A stretch of DNA of 64,000 nt. It comes from Mansonella perstans (Eukaryota > Nematoda > Chromadorea > Rhabditida > Onchocercidae). The stretch's first letter is position 1, and each line of letters begins with the position of its first letter. Location: positions 124,001 through 188,000 of the forward strand of contig JBAMDO010000083.1 of NCBI GenBank assembly GCA_037074765.1, in the 5' to 3' direction. The translations under genes and the position numbers were made by a program. The notes below the pieces were generated by a model, which saw nothing but the letters and a program-made list of their open reading frames with translations, did no database searches and was not told where the DNA came from. Shown in pieces: positions 19,201 to 33,300 of this stretch.

Positions 19201-20876
19201 GTGTAAACAAAATACTTTTTTCTCATTTTTACCTGAATATGTCACCTAATTTTATGATATATCGTAATTGTGAATTAGAGAGAAAAGGATGAAAGAAGTC
19301 GTCAATTAGTCAATCATTACACACAATTCTTGAAAACTTTGAAAGAAAAAACGAAATTAAACAAACTTCCAAGAATTTCAAAACGGAATAGCAACGCATT
19401 AAATTGCCAGTAATGTGTGACAATTGTTGCAAATAGATAAGAATATGCTCTCTGGCATTTTTCGAATCACTTTGTTTCAGCTCCAATGCTAATTCCTTCA
19501 AAAGACTGTGTGAACGATCGAATACACAACGATGTAATTGCTGATCGAATTCACACAACTGATCAATGCTACGACTGATACGCCTGAAATGTTATTATAC
19601 ATTCAGTTTTTCCATTTTTTTTCTCTTCCTCACATTTGAAAAACATCAGTAATTCAATTCCACTTCAAAATGTCAACTTTATTTCAAAATATCAATTTCA
19701 TTTCAAAATGTCAATTTTACTTGTTACAACAAAGTTAAAAATTAACAGCAATGCAGCAAATTTGAAGCTAGTGAGAAAGAAATAACAAAAGGGAGAGAGG
19801 GAGACAAAAATAGAGGAGTACAGATAACTAAGCTGATTGTTTTGCTTCCAGAAAAATGAGAACAGATACGATAGGATAAAAGATAAGGATACAACAATTA
19901 TAGCCCAAAATAAAATATTATACAATAATAATATCGAAAAAAAACTGAAAATTGAAATTGAAAATTTTAATGGATAATTTATAATTATGAATATTTGTAT
20001 TGTTTTAAGGAGAGAAAAACCTATGCTTTACGAATAAAGGAGATGAAAAATGATTTTTTTTTGAAAAAAAAAAATTTGAAACCATTTTTTGCCTGCGCTT
20101 TCGATTTGCAGTAGCAGTTGTTCATTGGGTGGTAAAGCATTCGGTTCATAGGCAATCAACGCAACACCAATTGATCCTAATTCAACTTTATCGTAATGGA
20201 AATGATCATGATCGATTAACTTTTTGATGCTGAAACTAATGATTGCAATCTTTTTTTAATGACTAATTAGGAAAAAAATAAAAAAAAGAAAAAAACTCTT
20301 TTAATATAATTCAATCTTTTATCCTCGCCTTGCAATCATTTTTATGGGAAATGTAAGTGAAAATTAGTTGCTAAGAAACGAGAAAAAAAGAAACTTTGTA
20401 TGTGAAATGAATTTTGAATGGAAAAATGAAATTTGCAAATGACAGACAAATTTTGATAAGAAAGTAAAGGATTACATTTGCAAAAACAATGGATAATTAG
20501 TCTATTTCACACAGTGATACATAATAATATCATGAAATAAAAGTATGTTGAGACTAAATCCACAAACTATATATCCAAGTACAACTTGGAGTAATTTACT
20601 ATAATTTACTAACAATAATAATATTTGCTAACGAACAGCAAAACAAAAGATAATGAGGAAGTGAACTCTTTTTTCCCGAACAATTAATTAAAAAACATAC
20701 CTTGACGATCGGCTTATTGTCGTTGCAGTGTTGTTTTTTGGAGATGCACAGCGATTACTACTATTATTTCGGCCAACAAGCGGTGATATATGTCCGAATA
20801 TACTGTTTCTTACATTACTTGATATTGTTGGTGCTATTTTTGTTTCTGATTTTGTAACTTTTTCAACCATTTCATG
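10219..20876 (-). CDS. rrc-1: PX-SH3-RhoGAP protein, RRC-1/ARHGAP32-33 type
   Basis: GTPase-activating protein expected to act on Rac/Cdc42, by homology to C. elegans RRC-1 and human ARHGAP32/33. Minus-strand exons: 20876-20701, 20229-20082, 19583-19367, 18984-18862, 15246-15118, 14812-14554, 14365-14263, 14084-13940, 13631-13552, 13255-13148, 12939-12791, 12400-12253, 12006-11854, 11739-11484, 11145-10605 and 10328-10219 (stop TAA); about 948 residues. PX: DHFHYDKVELGSIGV, then CEFDQQLHRCVFDRSHSLLK. Linker IDSHGNRFLAVEETPINTPA is nearly the ARHGAP32 sequence. SH3: VGDIVSIIEKV ... DRSWWKAKL ... VGLFPSECV. RhoGAP: VFGTDLVEYLQ, HGIVTGVYRQCG (candidate arginine finger in YRQCG), LLKQYFRQLPNPLFTFELY and NLAIVWAPNLFR. 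The C-terminal half is Ser/Arg-rich and disordered. The 5' end is open: 20876 follows a CAG acceptor and an upstream first exon is not secure. A 3.6-kb intron (15247-18861) splits PX from SH3. Confidence 0.93.
12962..13147. repeat. 88-bp tandem duplication in a RhoGAP intron
   Basis: Two adjacent units of about 88 bp share TTTCAAGAATTCGAAAATTT, TGTAGCGCTAAAATCAAAAG and GGAATTACA with only a few substitutions. A third partial copy (AAATTGAAAAC) ends at the donor of exon 13255-13148. The duplication thus abuts a splice site without entering coding sequence. Confidence 0.9.
15690..16477 (-). other. Two unexplained open segments inside the PX-SH3 intron
   Basis: Minus-strand segment 16477 to about 16315 follows a good TTTTTGCAG acceptor and ends at a possible GTTAGT donor. 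It reads a hydrophobic stretch, then DYGCGMHVLYHDDLNDLTT and RRNAEKLSELYRLSLLKSF. A second open segment at about 15834-15690 reads SELVMPFCCDIELDPF. Neither fits the host protein, because the flanking exons already join correctly in SH3. They could be an exon of a nested gene, a degenerate receptor-like pseudogene, or chance. No function is assigned. Confidence 0.25.
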
Positions 20877-22013
20877 CTGCAATCATCAAAAATTTAGTTA
20901 GTAATTAGTGTAGCTCCAATGAGTGATGGTATTTTTCTTCTGTAACATAACGCATACTAGTGAAAAATTAATGTCATTTGTCACACTCATTAATTCATTC
21001 GTTCATTTCTTCTTTTCATTCATTAATTGGATGTGTGTTACAAACAAAAATGAAATGATCTTCTTACTTCTTCCCATTAATAAGATTGTTCATTTTTAAT
21101 TATCAAAATTATGAAATTATTACAACTTTAGTAAAAGATGACCAATTATGAAAGAAATTCTGGAAGACGGAACGGAAAAATGGTATGATATTTATGATGG
21201 AAGTAAAGTGTTAAACAGGTCACACAATCAACTTCTTTTTGAGAGATGATATTAAACTATCACACTCTCATTTGCAATTATATTATAAACAGGTGGGATT
21301 CCGGAATTCAAAAAGTTATTATGTACTGATAAGAAGTTCTCAAGTCGTTATCAGCTACTGATATTAATTAAATGATGAAACTGTGTCGTAGTTGTAAATG
21401 CTTATAACTGGTAAAACTTTAAGTGTGTCAGTAAAAAATTTCTGCGTACTAATAGAAATGTGCGATAAACCAAAATGATTTGAGGAAGAAGTGGAAAAAA
21501 AAACAATAAAATAATAGAAGTTTGCCGGATGAATGATGGTAATTGTGAGGCAGAGGAAAGAGCGGGGGAAGTCCTTGAGATGCAGGCAGCAACAGCTACC
21601 AATAACAAAAAAAAAGAGAAAAAATAATGTTGAACACCAACAAGGAAATATTTCTGAAGGTCATTGTCACCACGATCAAAATGTCCTCCTCTTCAGCTCT
21701 CTGACCTTCATTTATTTTAAAATACAATAGCAGGAGGCTCTATATAAAAATATGCCTCAAATTTATATTGTTCATCAGTGATCCAATCTAAACATTTAAA
21801 ATAAATGTCATGATAAAAAAAAATGGTGTCACTAGGAGTTGTATATTGAGAAATTAAATTTTCAAAATAAAGATGCAAATATTATTGGCATAATAAAGTC
21901 AGCAATCATTTTATCAAAAACGATTCAATGTAACGCAAGAATGATAAATCTTTTTTTTTAAATTAGTACATCAATAAAACCATGGAGTCTTATTATTTTT
22001 ATAGGTACATACG

Positions 22014-22056
22014 TAAACAAACAAACAAACAGACAAACAAACAAACAAACAAACAA
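22014..22056. repeat. (AAAC)n microsatellite
   Basis: Eleven or so near-perfect AAAC units with one AGAC interruption. Confidence 0.9.
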
Positions 22057-24800
22057 CACAAAAATAGATAAACATACACTAGAAAATACAAGCGAACAAA
22101 TAACTTAAATGTTATTTCTAGTCTTTTAACTTGCATTTGTTGCTGCAAATTAATTAATAGTAAGGAGCGAACAATTATTATTGTAGCAGTAAAGAATCAT
22201 AGAGTTTCATCAAACCTTCTCTTCCTAATTTTAACTTTAATACAAATAAAAGAAATTACTAGCAACATTTATGTGGAAGCATGTAAATTTACTATCATAA
22301 GCCGTTAAGTAAATTAGATTGCTATTTTCATTTTATTGCACCAGGTGTTGCATTTCAAATCTATGGCTGTTGGTGGAAATTGATGGAAAGTTATAAAATG
22401 AATTCTAAGAACTTCGAATCTTACACTTTGATCTCAAACTATCAAATGAGAACAGAAAATTGTAAAAAAAGAAAAGGAAAAAGGACTGAACGAAGTGAAT
22501 AATAAATTGATTGTAATGAAAGGAAATTTAATTCATTTCCAAATATAATAATATATATTTCAAATTGTCTTTTCAAATTTATGTCATTTTTCCTTCCTTC
22601 TTTTCCTATAAAATAATTCTCATTTTTTGAATTAAATTTACCCATTTAAACTCAATGCATTTTGATAAATTATAATTTAGAAATGAAATTAAAATTATGA
22701 TTTGCTGAAAATATTTGGACATTAATTCAACATTTCTGTTTTGCATTGTAACGACTGCATTAAGTTTAAAGTATTCAACATATTGAAGAGTTTCCAAAGC
22801 ATTATTGGCTGCCATTCTTGAACTTTCTCTTAATTCAATATATTTCGGAAGAGGAGAGGAAGGAAAAAAATATCTGTCATTTATTTTGTTTCATCGTTTG
22901 ATTGCAAAAAAAAGCATAAAGAAACTGTGGTAAGTAAGAAATTTTAATTTAATTCTATCATATTTTAGAATTAATTGATGTTATAAACTTCAAAAAATAA
23001 GAAAATTTCAATGTGCGCTAAATTATAATGAATTAGCGGATAGTTCATTTGAGATTTAAAAATCTCAAAGATAATTTGATTTATTAAATGCTCCGAAGAA
23101 TGAAAAGAAAACGGAAGAGACTAACAACGGATTGTGTAATTTGTTAAATGATAAATAAATTAATGATCTAATCACTTAATGATAAAAATCAAATGAATCA
23201 TTGCGCAGTTGATGGACAAATGAATGTATGTGATATTAAAATCTATAGCAGATAAACAATAAATATGATAAAAACAATAATAATATTTAAAAGATGAATG
23301 CAAATAGGACTTCGGACATTTAAGTCTTCCAAAGATAAATGAAACAACCTTGAAGGACACATCAAGCACAGAAATGATAATGCATTGATTTGAGATCGTA
23401 CGAAAACAAATACTTTTCTATTACAATTCTATTTAATTGATTAACAGTTCTTTCATAAATTATTTGATAAAATTCATGTACATGTTAAATTGATCAAATC
23501 ATAAGAATAAATTTAAAACAAAAAATGATTTTAATTTTTCTTTAAAAAAATTATAAGCTATTTATTTAAATTAAATAAATAATAGAATTGATGGACAGTT
23601 TCACAAATATTATTACATCCTTCCGTAACAGAGAAATGTAAAAAGCAACAAAGAGAGGAAAAAGTTTAACTATCTCATTCAACTTTAAATTTCCTCTTCC
23701 CTCACTAATAGACTTCAATCTCCGTATGTGTTTGTATACGTTGTTCATTTGATGATTCAAGTTTCATTGGTTTAATTTGATTTTTGCTCTTCCAACAATT
23801 GTCTTCAACCTATAATATCTTATCAGAATACTACAAAATAATTCATCACTTTTTTAACGAAATTTAAAGATAGAATTGAAAGAAAAAATTACTTCACTCC
23901 TCTATGAACAGCTAATTTTTCATCTATTTTTTTGCAGTGCAATCAATGATAATATTTATTTTCATGTAATCTGCTGATTTCATTTTTTATTTTTTGAATT
24001 CGAATTTTTTTTTAACATGAATTTATCACAATTACGATTTTCTAGTGTAGTGTTTCCTGCACAAATATGCAAATAATGTAACAGAAATGAAAGTAACTCG
24101 TCTTTTGTGAAGTACGCATTAATTACAGTTAATTATGATAATTAATTGCAATGTGGTTTGAAGTATTCACTGAAAGAACTTTCGAATTTTCACCGTACAA
24201 GTTTCTCATCATTTTCACTGGGATGGTAACTGAGTCGTTTTGCAACATTTTCAAATGGTTCAACAATTTTGCAATTCTTCTTTTTTATTTTTTATTTTGA
24301 ATTTTCATCGCTTACTTTTCACTTTTAGTTGAAAATTATCCCTTCCATGGAATTTATCCTAACTGTCTTTTTGCTTTTATCGAATAAATGGAAATTATAA
24401 CGAAAGTGCTATAGGTGAATAAATTAAAAGATACATATCACAAGTTTACGTCATGAGTAATATTTTTGCAATAATTTTAAAAGAAAAAAGTGAAAATACA
24501 AAATTAACACACATTAATCAAGTGATCAGATACACTGAGCATCTCTTACCCTTTCCTAAAAAATATTTATTGTCAATACGAAAATTATCGAATGTTTCAA
24601 ATAATACTTTAAAGTTTATTAATCACGAGATTGCTTGTAAGATGACTTGAATTTATTCCAGTAAAAATATGAAATTGATATATTTCACAATTAAGTTTAA
24701 TTACATAATTATGCTGGGAAATGATATTATTTTTCCAAGAAAAAAAAGAATTTAAATCCAGACTCAGTAATTTATTTCCTAATCTCATAGCTAAAAGCTA

Positions 24801-24860
24801 GAATGATGATAAAGATGATGATGATGATGGTGATGATGATGATGATGATGATGGAAATGA
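24801..24860. repeat. (GAT)n microsatellite
   Basis: About fifteen GAT units with AAA and GGT interruptions. The apparent poly-Met open frame across it is an artefact. Confidence 0.9.
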
Positions 24861-26640
24861 TGAAAATGTTTGACAAAAATTACAATAGTAGCAACAAACA
24901 AAGCAATGATACAAAAATGATACGCATGAAATTAATGGAAGAGATCATAATAATGATGGTAATTATTAATAAATGTTTGTGTTGGTAATAATGACAACAA
25001 GAAAGAGTTAGAATGAATTAATGATAATGTCTGGACTTCGAACTTTCGATTATTTAATTCACCGAATAAAATATCAGCAAGCAGCATTTAATCAAAAACG
25101 GAAGATAAAACAAAACGAACGAATACTTTGAGTAATTTTTTTAAATTAATTTAACTGCAATAATCACAAAATGATACTATGAAATCATTTATAGTAATGC
25201 TAACAATAATCATCATAACAATCTCATAATCATCATTATCATAATGATAACGATAGGACTTATAATTATAATTTACTGAGAATTTTCAGGAATATTCAAA
25301 TTTTTATAAATGGAATAAGCCAAAATAGAAAAATAGGGAAAGAGATAAGGAAAAAGGAAGCTGGAGAGGTCTGCCTATGGCTGTCATAAACATAAACAAA
25401 TCTATTTTATATGGGCAAAAAAATTAAAAGTTTCAATGTAAAATTTCACTTCACTGCTATAAGTAATGAAGTGAAATGGGTAATGGAATTTTCATAGAAT
25501 TGTGTGTATTTGTGTATTTAAGAATCCGTTAATTACTGAAATTTCGTACACAATGTTGACTTTTTTAGATAAGCCAGTAATTTCTTTAAATTTAATGAAA
25601 CGAAAACAATCAAACTCGTAGACAGTAATTGATTAAAAGAAGAAACAAAAAAGGGTAATAGATCAATCAGATCAACTCACTGTTAATAAGAAAAAAATTT
25701 ACTTTTCGATTTATCTTTTTTCAGTCATTTTGTTAAGTTAATGAACTGAACTAGTTTAGAAAAGTGAAATGTTAAAATTGTAATTCATAGATCAAAAAGA
25801 AAGTAGAAAAATAAATGAAGAGTTGGAAAAGATTCATTTGTAGCATCAAAGAATTGTTCGAACATGTTTGAGTCATTTTTTTGCACTTTTCTAACAAATA
25901 TAGAAATGTAACGTGCAGTGGAAATTCCTGAATACGATTCTGAAATAGTGCAGTGTAAAGAGAATTTTTTCTTTGATTTTACACAGCCAATATGGAACAA
26001 CTAATTCTTCAAATTTCATCAATGTTACTTTTTCATTAATTAAATTACCCATACATACATATATATATATATATCGATCGATGGATTTTTTTTTTTGCTT
26101 ATCAATACTCAAAAGTGAATAATTTAAAAAACGAAAATAATAATATCCTTTAGCAACACGTAAAAGTAAAATCTTAGTGATAAACTATCTCTTGACACAA
26201 CTATTGTTTGTACAGAATGAAGAATTTTTAAATGATGCTAATTGAACAGAAACGAAAATCTCTGAAATGAGCTTTTTTTCTATATTTTTTTTTCTTTTTT
26301 TTTTTTTTTTTTTTTTTTGTTGAAAAAAGCTGACCAATGAAATGTGAAAAAATGGATGGTTAGTGTTCAGATATTGAATAATATCAGCAATAGTGGGAGC
26401 GGGGGATTGGTTACGAGAAAAGGGAAGGAAAGAAGATGTTGAATGGATACTGAATGTTACTGGATCAGTTGTTCCCATTCGTTAAAGGTGTTCGTCCCAT
26501 TTAGCTTCTTAATTTCCAGTTTCCATCTCCATCGATCACTGAATCACTGAATTACTTAGCCATTCAGTTACATCCAGTTACTTTAGTTTGAACGATGAAC
26601 TACCAGTGCTATTCACGAAAGACAAATAATAATATATTGT

Positions 26641-26693
26641 CTGTGTATCTGTGAGTGTGTGTGTGTGTATGTGTGTGTGTATGTGTGTGTGTA

Positions 26694-26785
<92 letters not shown>

Positions 26786-26846
26786 ATGTTCGTGTATATA
26801 TGTATATATATATGTGTGTGTATTTGTATGTATGGTGTGTGTTTAG
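26641..26846. repeat. (TG)n microsatellite
   Basis: About 200 bases of TG with TATG variants, including a pure TG run of more than 50 bases near 26730-26782. Cys-Val and His-Thr open frames on both strands are artefacts. Confidence 0.95.
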
Positions 26847-28078
26847 TGCAAAATTTATTCAATTTAAAATGAAGAGAGAGACGAAACATTGGCAATGGAT
26901 TTCAATTTTAAATAATGAATGAAATGTAAAATGCAAAAGGAAGACGAAGAGGAGGATAAGAAAGAGGAGGAAGAGATGAAATAATCTATCAGCTGCCACT
27001 GATTTCTGCTTTCTAACAGATCTCAAAATCTTTTTCATAAATCATGTTTAATAATTGAATTTCAATCGTAATTAAAGTCATTCAGAAAGTATGAAAATTC
27101 GATGAATGATAAAACTTGTCAAATATCAGCAATCGATGCTTTTGTTTTCTTGAGTTCAATGTTTACTATAAAGTCATTTGATTCCGTTTTAATTGCGAAG
27201 ATCCTGGAAAATAATGGCCAAAATCTTGATATTGGAAAGAATTGTAATATTACTTTAGACGTGAAAAGCTTAACAATATTGCAGTACAGACTGATTCACC
27301 ACATTGATCCATTATGGATAATTAATTACTCTAATAAATGTCCTTTTCGTTTTAAAAACTTTTCCGCTTTATCCTTTTGCTATCTTCACTCTTCATCAGC
27401 TGCCTTCAAAGCCTTTCGTAATCGTGTTACTTATCATTCGTAATTTTAATAAAAGACTTAGTATTCTCAAATTATAGACACAATTTATGGAATGAATAGG
27501 GAAAATGAAGTCTTTGTTCACATCTACACATTATCTAAAAACCAAAACTTAATCTAAATGAGAAAAGTATTAATCAATCCTGAAATCATTTTAAAAATGG
27601 GTAAATAAATTAAAAAAAAAAACAAAAAAAAGAAATGACTTCTTAAGTTGAACGTTATCTCAATTCACAGTGAATGTGATGCGAAAAAAAAACAAAACAT
27701 CTTCACCACTATACACTAATGCCATTGTTACACATTGTAGTGATGCACTTTGACCCTTGTGGTGAATGGCAATGCATCGATTTTTCATTGATATACGCTG
27801 ATAAGAATATTACCAATGATCCTGAAATCTGTTTTTCAGTATTCTTTTCCTATATATTCATCGCTTACGAAAATTCAAAAATCATTTCAAGCAATGTTAT
27901 TCATACTTTTTTTTGCTTATCCTTTCAGTCAAGTTTTCGTCTCTCTCATATATTCTTACTTTTTCTTATGGCAAAAAATTGTCCATAAATATGTGAAGAA
28001 AGATGGATGACTGAAACTGCAAGTAAATGTATTCGTGAGAATTACTGGCATTAATAACTAATAGTATAATAATTGATC

Positions 28079-28084
28079 TTTCAG
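28079..28084 (+). promoter_or_regulatory. Candidate trans-splice acceptor TTTCAG
   Basis: GATCTTTCAG ends 16 bases before the ATG at 28101 with no upstream exon needed. This spacing and sequence fit addition of a nematode spliced leader to the 5' end of the membrane-protein mRNA. An ordinary intron from an untranslated exon would look the same. Confidence 0.45.
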
Positions 28085-28100
28085 TTCCTCAAATTAGTAA

Positions 28101-30216
28101 ATGTCCGTAGTGCAATGTGCACTAATCATTGTTGCCATTTGGAGACCAACTGTTGGTGTTTCAATTCGAAATTGGGATCGAAATTTTGGAAGTGAAATTC
28201 ATCTTCTGAAGAATGGTGCGAATGCCGTTTATGATCGTAGAACTCAACGACTCGTTGATGCTATCAAGCAAAAATTAGCATTCAATGAAAGACTTTTGAT
28301 ACTTTTTTGCGTTAGGCGATGTTATCCTACACAATCACAGGTAATTTTCCATTTCATCTATGTTAATTGGTGGACATTATTGCTAAGATGGTAAGGTGAT
28401 TTTTTTTATTGCTAAGGTGATTTTTTTTAAATTAGTTTAATTTTCACTACATCAAGTATTTGAACGTTTGGTACTAAAAATTCTATCTGTTTGTTATTTT
28501 TTCATTGAAAAAAAAATTGAGGCAAAAAAGTTTATGAGTGATTATTTATTAATTTCGTTTATTTTCAAAGATTCCACGATGGATTCGCGAATTCTCGAAC
28601 CGGAATAATCTGACAGCAAAGCACGAGCACTTTTCCTATCAGTTTTTTGATAATCGGCGGAATAGCCCAATTTTCAACGACCGATTGATTCACAATGGTT
28701 CAAAGCCTCATTTGGTTTATGCAATTGATGGACAATTGTTTCGTTATGACGGTAATGTAAACAATAAAGTAGGTAATTGAACTTTCTAGAATTTCAAGCG
28801 ATTTAAATGTAAAATTTTCTTAATTTAATTAGATTAGTAGTTCCTAGCCTTTTTTTGACCAGGGACCATCTATTTTCTTTATGCAGGACCACAAGGTTTT
28901 CAAAATAATAAATTCTGTTAATCTGAAAACAAATATTAATTTCTACCCACTACATTGCTGCCTTCGCGGAACCGCTAAATTAGAATATCTATGAATATCG
29001 CGATCAAATTTCCTAGGAAGAATTCTTCTCATTCCTTGGATCTCATGAATTACTCAATGCTCAAACTGTAAGCACCTGGGAGCATTTGCAATCAATTATT
29101 AACACAGCGCAGTTATGTCATGGAGAAAAGCAAGTTTTACAATTAGTTGATAATAATCGGTTAGTTTTTCATGAATTTAAATTTGATTTTTCAAAATGTT
29201 TTAATTTCTAGCAATCAGAATTAACATAACGATTTTTTATCCATGAAAAGTAAATTAATTTCAACTATTCCTAGTGGAATGAAAAATTTTCCTCCTAAAT
29301 ATCAATTAGAACATATGTAGATTATATACAGCAGTGAAATAGCAACCTAATCCAGATATCATCATACAAAAAAATTCTATCAGAATATGAAAGCAGTTAT
29401 CATCATCGATTTGATTGATAAAGTGCTGCTTAACAATTAAACTATTTTTGTGATCAAAATACTGAAGGAATGAATTTATTACAACTGTCCAAAATTTTAA
29501 TTGTACGAATGAAGTGTTGAATATATCATTTGTTGCTGTCTATTTCATTAATTTTTTCAAAATTTCATTTTTTGACTTCACAAAATTGAAGATGTCCAAT
29601 GGATCACTACGAACTTGTTGTTCGCGCATTCGATGGTTTTGCCAACTATAGTTTCTATGAAATAATGATGCCACTTACCATTGATATGGATATTGAACTC
29701 AACACTCGTCTTCCAAAACTGCCATCTGTTTGTCAAATAATTTTACTCCTACAGAATGACGGTTATCTTTGGATATCTGCAGATATTGATCTTCATGAAG
29801 TGATTGAATTTTTTAATTTTTATGGGAATTTAGTTTAAATGATTAATTGGAAAACTTATTAATGTTTGATGTTCATTGAATTTAACAAAAATGATTTAGC
29901 ATTTTTTCTTTGCTATTTTTATGTTATTAATTATAGAATTGAATTGTCGCTTATGAAAGTTTACTTTTAGCTTATCATCGCAGTGGAAAGTTTACAAAAC
30001 GTGAAATGTCTTCACGGATCAACTGGTGATTGGTATCCAATTCGTGAAGAATTAACAGCTATAGAAAGAGATTATCTTCGTGAAAATAAACAATCGTTAC
30101 TATTGGAAACAGATCAAAGCTATATTCTTGTTGGTGCTACTGGTGGTATCGCCGTTGTCGTGCTTGCAATAAGCATTTTTTGGGGACTTAGTGGGTCCAC
30201 TTTTGCATCAAACTAG
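28101..30216 (+). CDS. Unrecognised type I membrane protein, signal peptide plus C-terminal TM
   Basis: Five exons: 28101-28340, 28571-28768, 29017-29159, 29592-29799 and 29971-30216 (stop TAG). Phases agree, giving about 344 residues. The N-terminus (MSVVQCALIIVAIW...) looks like a signal peptide or anchor. The ectodomain includes NGANAVYDRRTQRLVDAIKQ, then HLVYAIDGQLFRYDG and FFSFLGSHELLNAQTVSTW. A single strong transmembrane segment near the end reads ILVGATGGIAVVVLAISIFW, with a tail of about ten residues. Cys residues are sparse. The stretch from NERLLILFC to the later LFRYDG faintly recalls a thioredoxin-like fold that has lost its CxxC, but this is weak. The exon 4 donor (GTGATT at 29800) is the least certain boundary. 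I do not recognise the family; it is probably nematode-restricted. Confidence 0.75.
28836..28985 (+). mobile_element. Short dispersed repeat, copy 1 (intronic)
   Basis: Begins AGTAGTTCCTAGCC, continues TTGACCAGGGACCATCTA and a core CAAAATAATAAATTCTGTTA, and ends near CGCGGAACCG. The same ordered blocks recur at 48983-49190. This copy sits in intron 2 of the membrane-protein gene. It looks like a non-autonomous DNA transposon; the class is not established. Confidence 0.6.
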
Positions 30217-30321
30217 CTTTTTAATGAATTTCATTTTTTTTTTTTGTTTTGTTGATACAATATTAAATATGACAAATATCATCAGATGGAATAGCTTTGC
30301 TGTAAAATGATGATTATGATT

Positions 30322-30327
30322 AATAAA
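30322..30327 (+). terminator. Poly(A) signal AATAAA
   Basis: AATAAA about 105 bases downstream of the membrane-protein stop codon. Confidence 0.6.
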
Positions 30328-33300
30328 AGGTCACAAATATACCAAAATTAAGATTGCTGGCGAAGTTGAACATCTGTGGATAAATTTCCATAAATTTATT
30401 CCTATGCTAGTTTTAAGGACTTTTATTTGCATGGCTTATAATATTACATAATTAGTTTAATGTAAGGGTAAAAAATTGATTTAGAAAATATCAAATCAAG
30501 GAATATTTGGAAAACTTTTGAAATTCATTTTTAGAATTGAAATTTTAGGATAACAAGTGAACAAGTATGGTAGTAATTCATATTTTATTTCATGGATGAA
30601 TGAAATAAATGAAATGATTGGTGTCCATACACTTTTAATTTCAGTGAAGTGTCTTTTTTTTTGCGGGTAAACGAACTGTATTTATTACATTTTGCAAATA
30701 CTTTTATAATGTCTTTCAAATTAATTGTATAAAATAAAGTATCAATAAATTGACAGCCAAAGTGATTTAGTAATTAAAATGAAAAGTCAATCAACTTTAC
30801 CTATATATACGTATATAGGTGTACTACTAATCAATTTAAAGTTCGTCAAAATAATCACTTTTAGGACGATCCGTTGCATATTTGTTAAAATTAAAATGTT
30901 AATCATATAATTTGGTATTTCTGAATTAAACCTGACATTTTAAACATTATACATGAAAACAAGCAGAACATGCATTTTCTTTGAATGATCTAATGACCAG
31001 CAATTTTCACTGATGAAAAACCTTCTGAACAAAATATTTTATCAATGAAAAGCTGAACGGTAGAGAACAAAATTAGATGACATTTTTTTTTTTGAATTGT
31101 TTACCTTCAAACTTAAATATAAAAATTATGTAACTTTCGAGCGGAAACAACAAGTTTTATTGAAGCAATTGCAAAGCTAACACTTCAAAGTGAAACTAGC
31201 ATAATTAGATTGCAAAACTTGAGATATTTTGATAGCATAAATGGAATCATAAATATTTTCGTTAGAGTCAAGCATAAAACGAAACTGAAATTTCGTAGAA
31301 GGACATTTAATATGCACAAAATATTTTCAACTTTAAATGCTTACATAATCATATCGTTATAATCAAATCGATAACATAATCATATCGTTCCTCCATTAAA
31401 TCGATCAGAGCAAAAATAGATTATGTGTGTGTGTGTGTGTGTATGTATGTATGGTGCGTGTGTTTATCAGTTGTCAGTACAGTGAAAGATATGAAAAAAT
31501 TTCAACATTATCGGATTTTAATGCCACAGATAAAGCCATATTCTTTCATAATGTCATTCATTGATAGTTTTTTACTTATGTTATTGTTGATTTGTTTGTG
31601 ATATAATAATTTAATATTAATTAGTATCATACCAGAAATCACAAAAAAGAATGATCAGGAATAGAAATGTTGTAGAAATGCTGAAGTGCGGTTGGTGAAA
31701 GGAAATACAAAATCATATTGAAATGTTGCACATCGTAGATGAAACAATTGAAATTAATAAGTAACTTACTGACCTGATCATAAAAATGTAGCGCTAGAAT
31801 TCTTTTCATTCTTTCAGAGAAAAAAAAATCAGCAAAGAAACAAATGGCTTAGTATTCTCTCCTATTGATTTATTTGTTACTAGGCCTTGTTCCTATCTTT
31901 GCTGTTCTCATTCCTAAATATACAATAATTCGTAAATGATAGGATATTATATTCTCTTCTCTGCATAATTGTATTGCGTTCAATAAATTAAAGGTGCCCA
32001 ATGTTTCCTAACTTTGTAATTTTTTTTCTGGATTTAAAACTTTCACAGTATTACAGTACCACAATCACAATATTACATTTGACCATAGGAAAATGTTTGT
32101 TGATAGATCGCGTGTTTTGAATGTTTGATCTATTTGTATGTTTTTTGAATGGTTGTGTAGAATTACGTGTCTAAACTGTACAGGAGAATATTTCAGGATG
32201 ATGCCAGGTGTTGCGAAACCTGGTTATCAATTCATTTTTTGGTATGCTAGTCTCTTTGGAGATTGATTTTGTACAATTTAGACTACTTGATTGATACTAA
32301 TAGCGAAACAACTTCGTTACGAAATTGAAGTTTCCGCTGTTTTATGATCTGAATTGTTATGCAATGTCTTCAAACTAATTTACAGAAGTAATCAATTTAT
32401 TTTTTGAAAGGGAAAAAGTTTGAGTTGTATATAATATGAATACATAATATCATAGCTCGGCTTTTTTCCAATTTAAACCATTTCATAAAATAACAATGAA
32501 TGCTTTTGCATTATGGATATCTAAAATCAGGAAATTTAAGATAGTTTTAATGAATTTTATACAATGAAAATTAATTCTATCAGGATTTTGCGATTTTCTC
32601 TATTTGTGGCAAAAAAAATTGTTCTTCAAATAATGTTCCATTCATAAAGCCAATGTTTCATCTTTGTTAAAATTAAATCTGTTAATTTATTTCATGAAAT
32701 ATTTGGAATTCAGTTCCAACAATACATTTCTAACAATCGCGAAGTTGCAAACTTTTACTACCGAACAGCATCTATGTGTGAATAGACTTTTGTTTTTTGT
32801 TTTTTTTCTCAATTTAAAAAATGATTTATTAATAGGTAAAAAATTTTTTGTCAGTGCCTTAATGGTATTTAAGTACTTCAATTGCACTGATAAGTTTAAT
32901 CAAAATCATCATTGGTATCAATTTATTGGAATGTAGATAGTGTAGTTAAGTATCCCTTTCGCCCTCTTCTGTATTTTATAGTTACCGATAATATAAATTT
33001 GTAGTTCATAAGAGAGAGCAATGAATTTTGAAATATATATACATAACTTTGAAATTATTCATATGTAATTGACGCCTGAATTCCTCAACTTTATATGCAA
33101 AAATTGAATTGGTAAATTGCCAAGAAAAATATATAAGAAATTTATATAACAATTTATATAACAAAAATATATAACAATTTTCTTGTTGAACAACATTGAA
33201 CAACAAGTGCAACAAGTGCAGCAAAGTCTTAAGGATATGGGACGTTTTCCATTTTACCTTCTTTGCTTTCTTTTAGATATGAATTTAGACCGGATGAGAT

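Larger units (their letters stand above)
20877..28078. other. Long non-coding region with possible 5' exon of the RhoGAP gene
   Basis: About 7.2 kb rich in A/T and simple repeats. The only open segment worth noting is minus 22815-22638 (starts MAANNALETLQYVEYFKLNA, ends at a possible GTAAAT donor in phase 0). In principle it could splice to the RhoGAP exon at 20876, but its sequence is not convincing. Open frames at 21.4-21.7, 23.2-23.8, 24.5, 25.8-26.5 and 27.1-28.0 kb have no splice or homology support. Confidence 0.5.
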
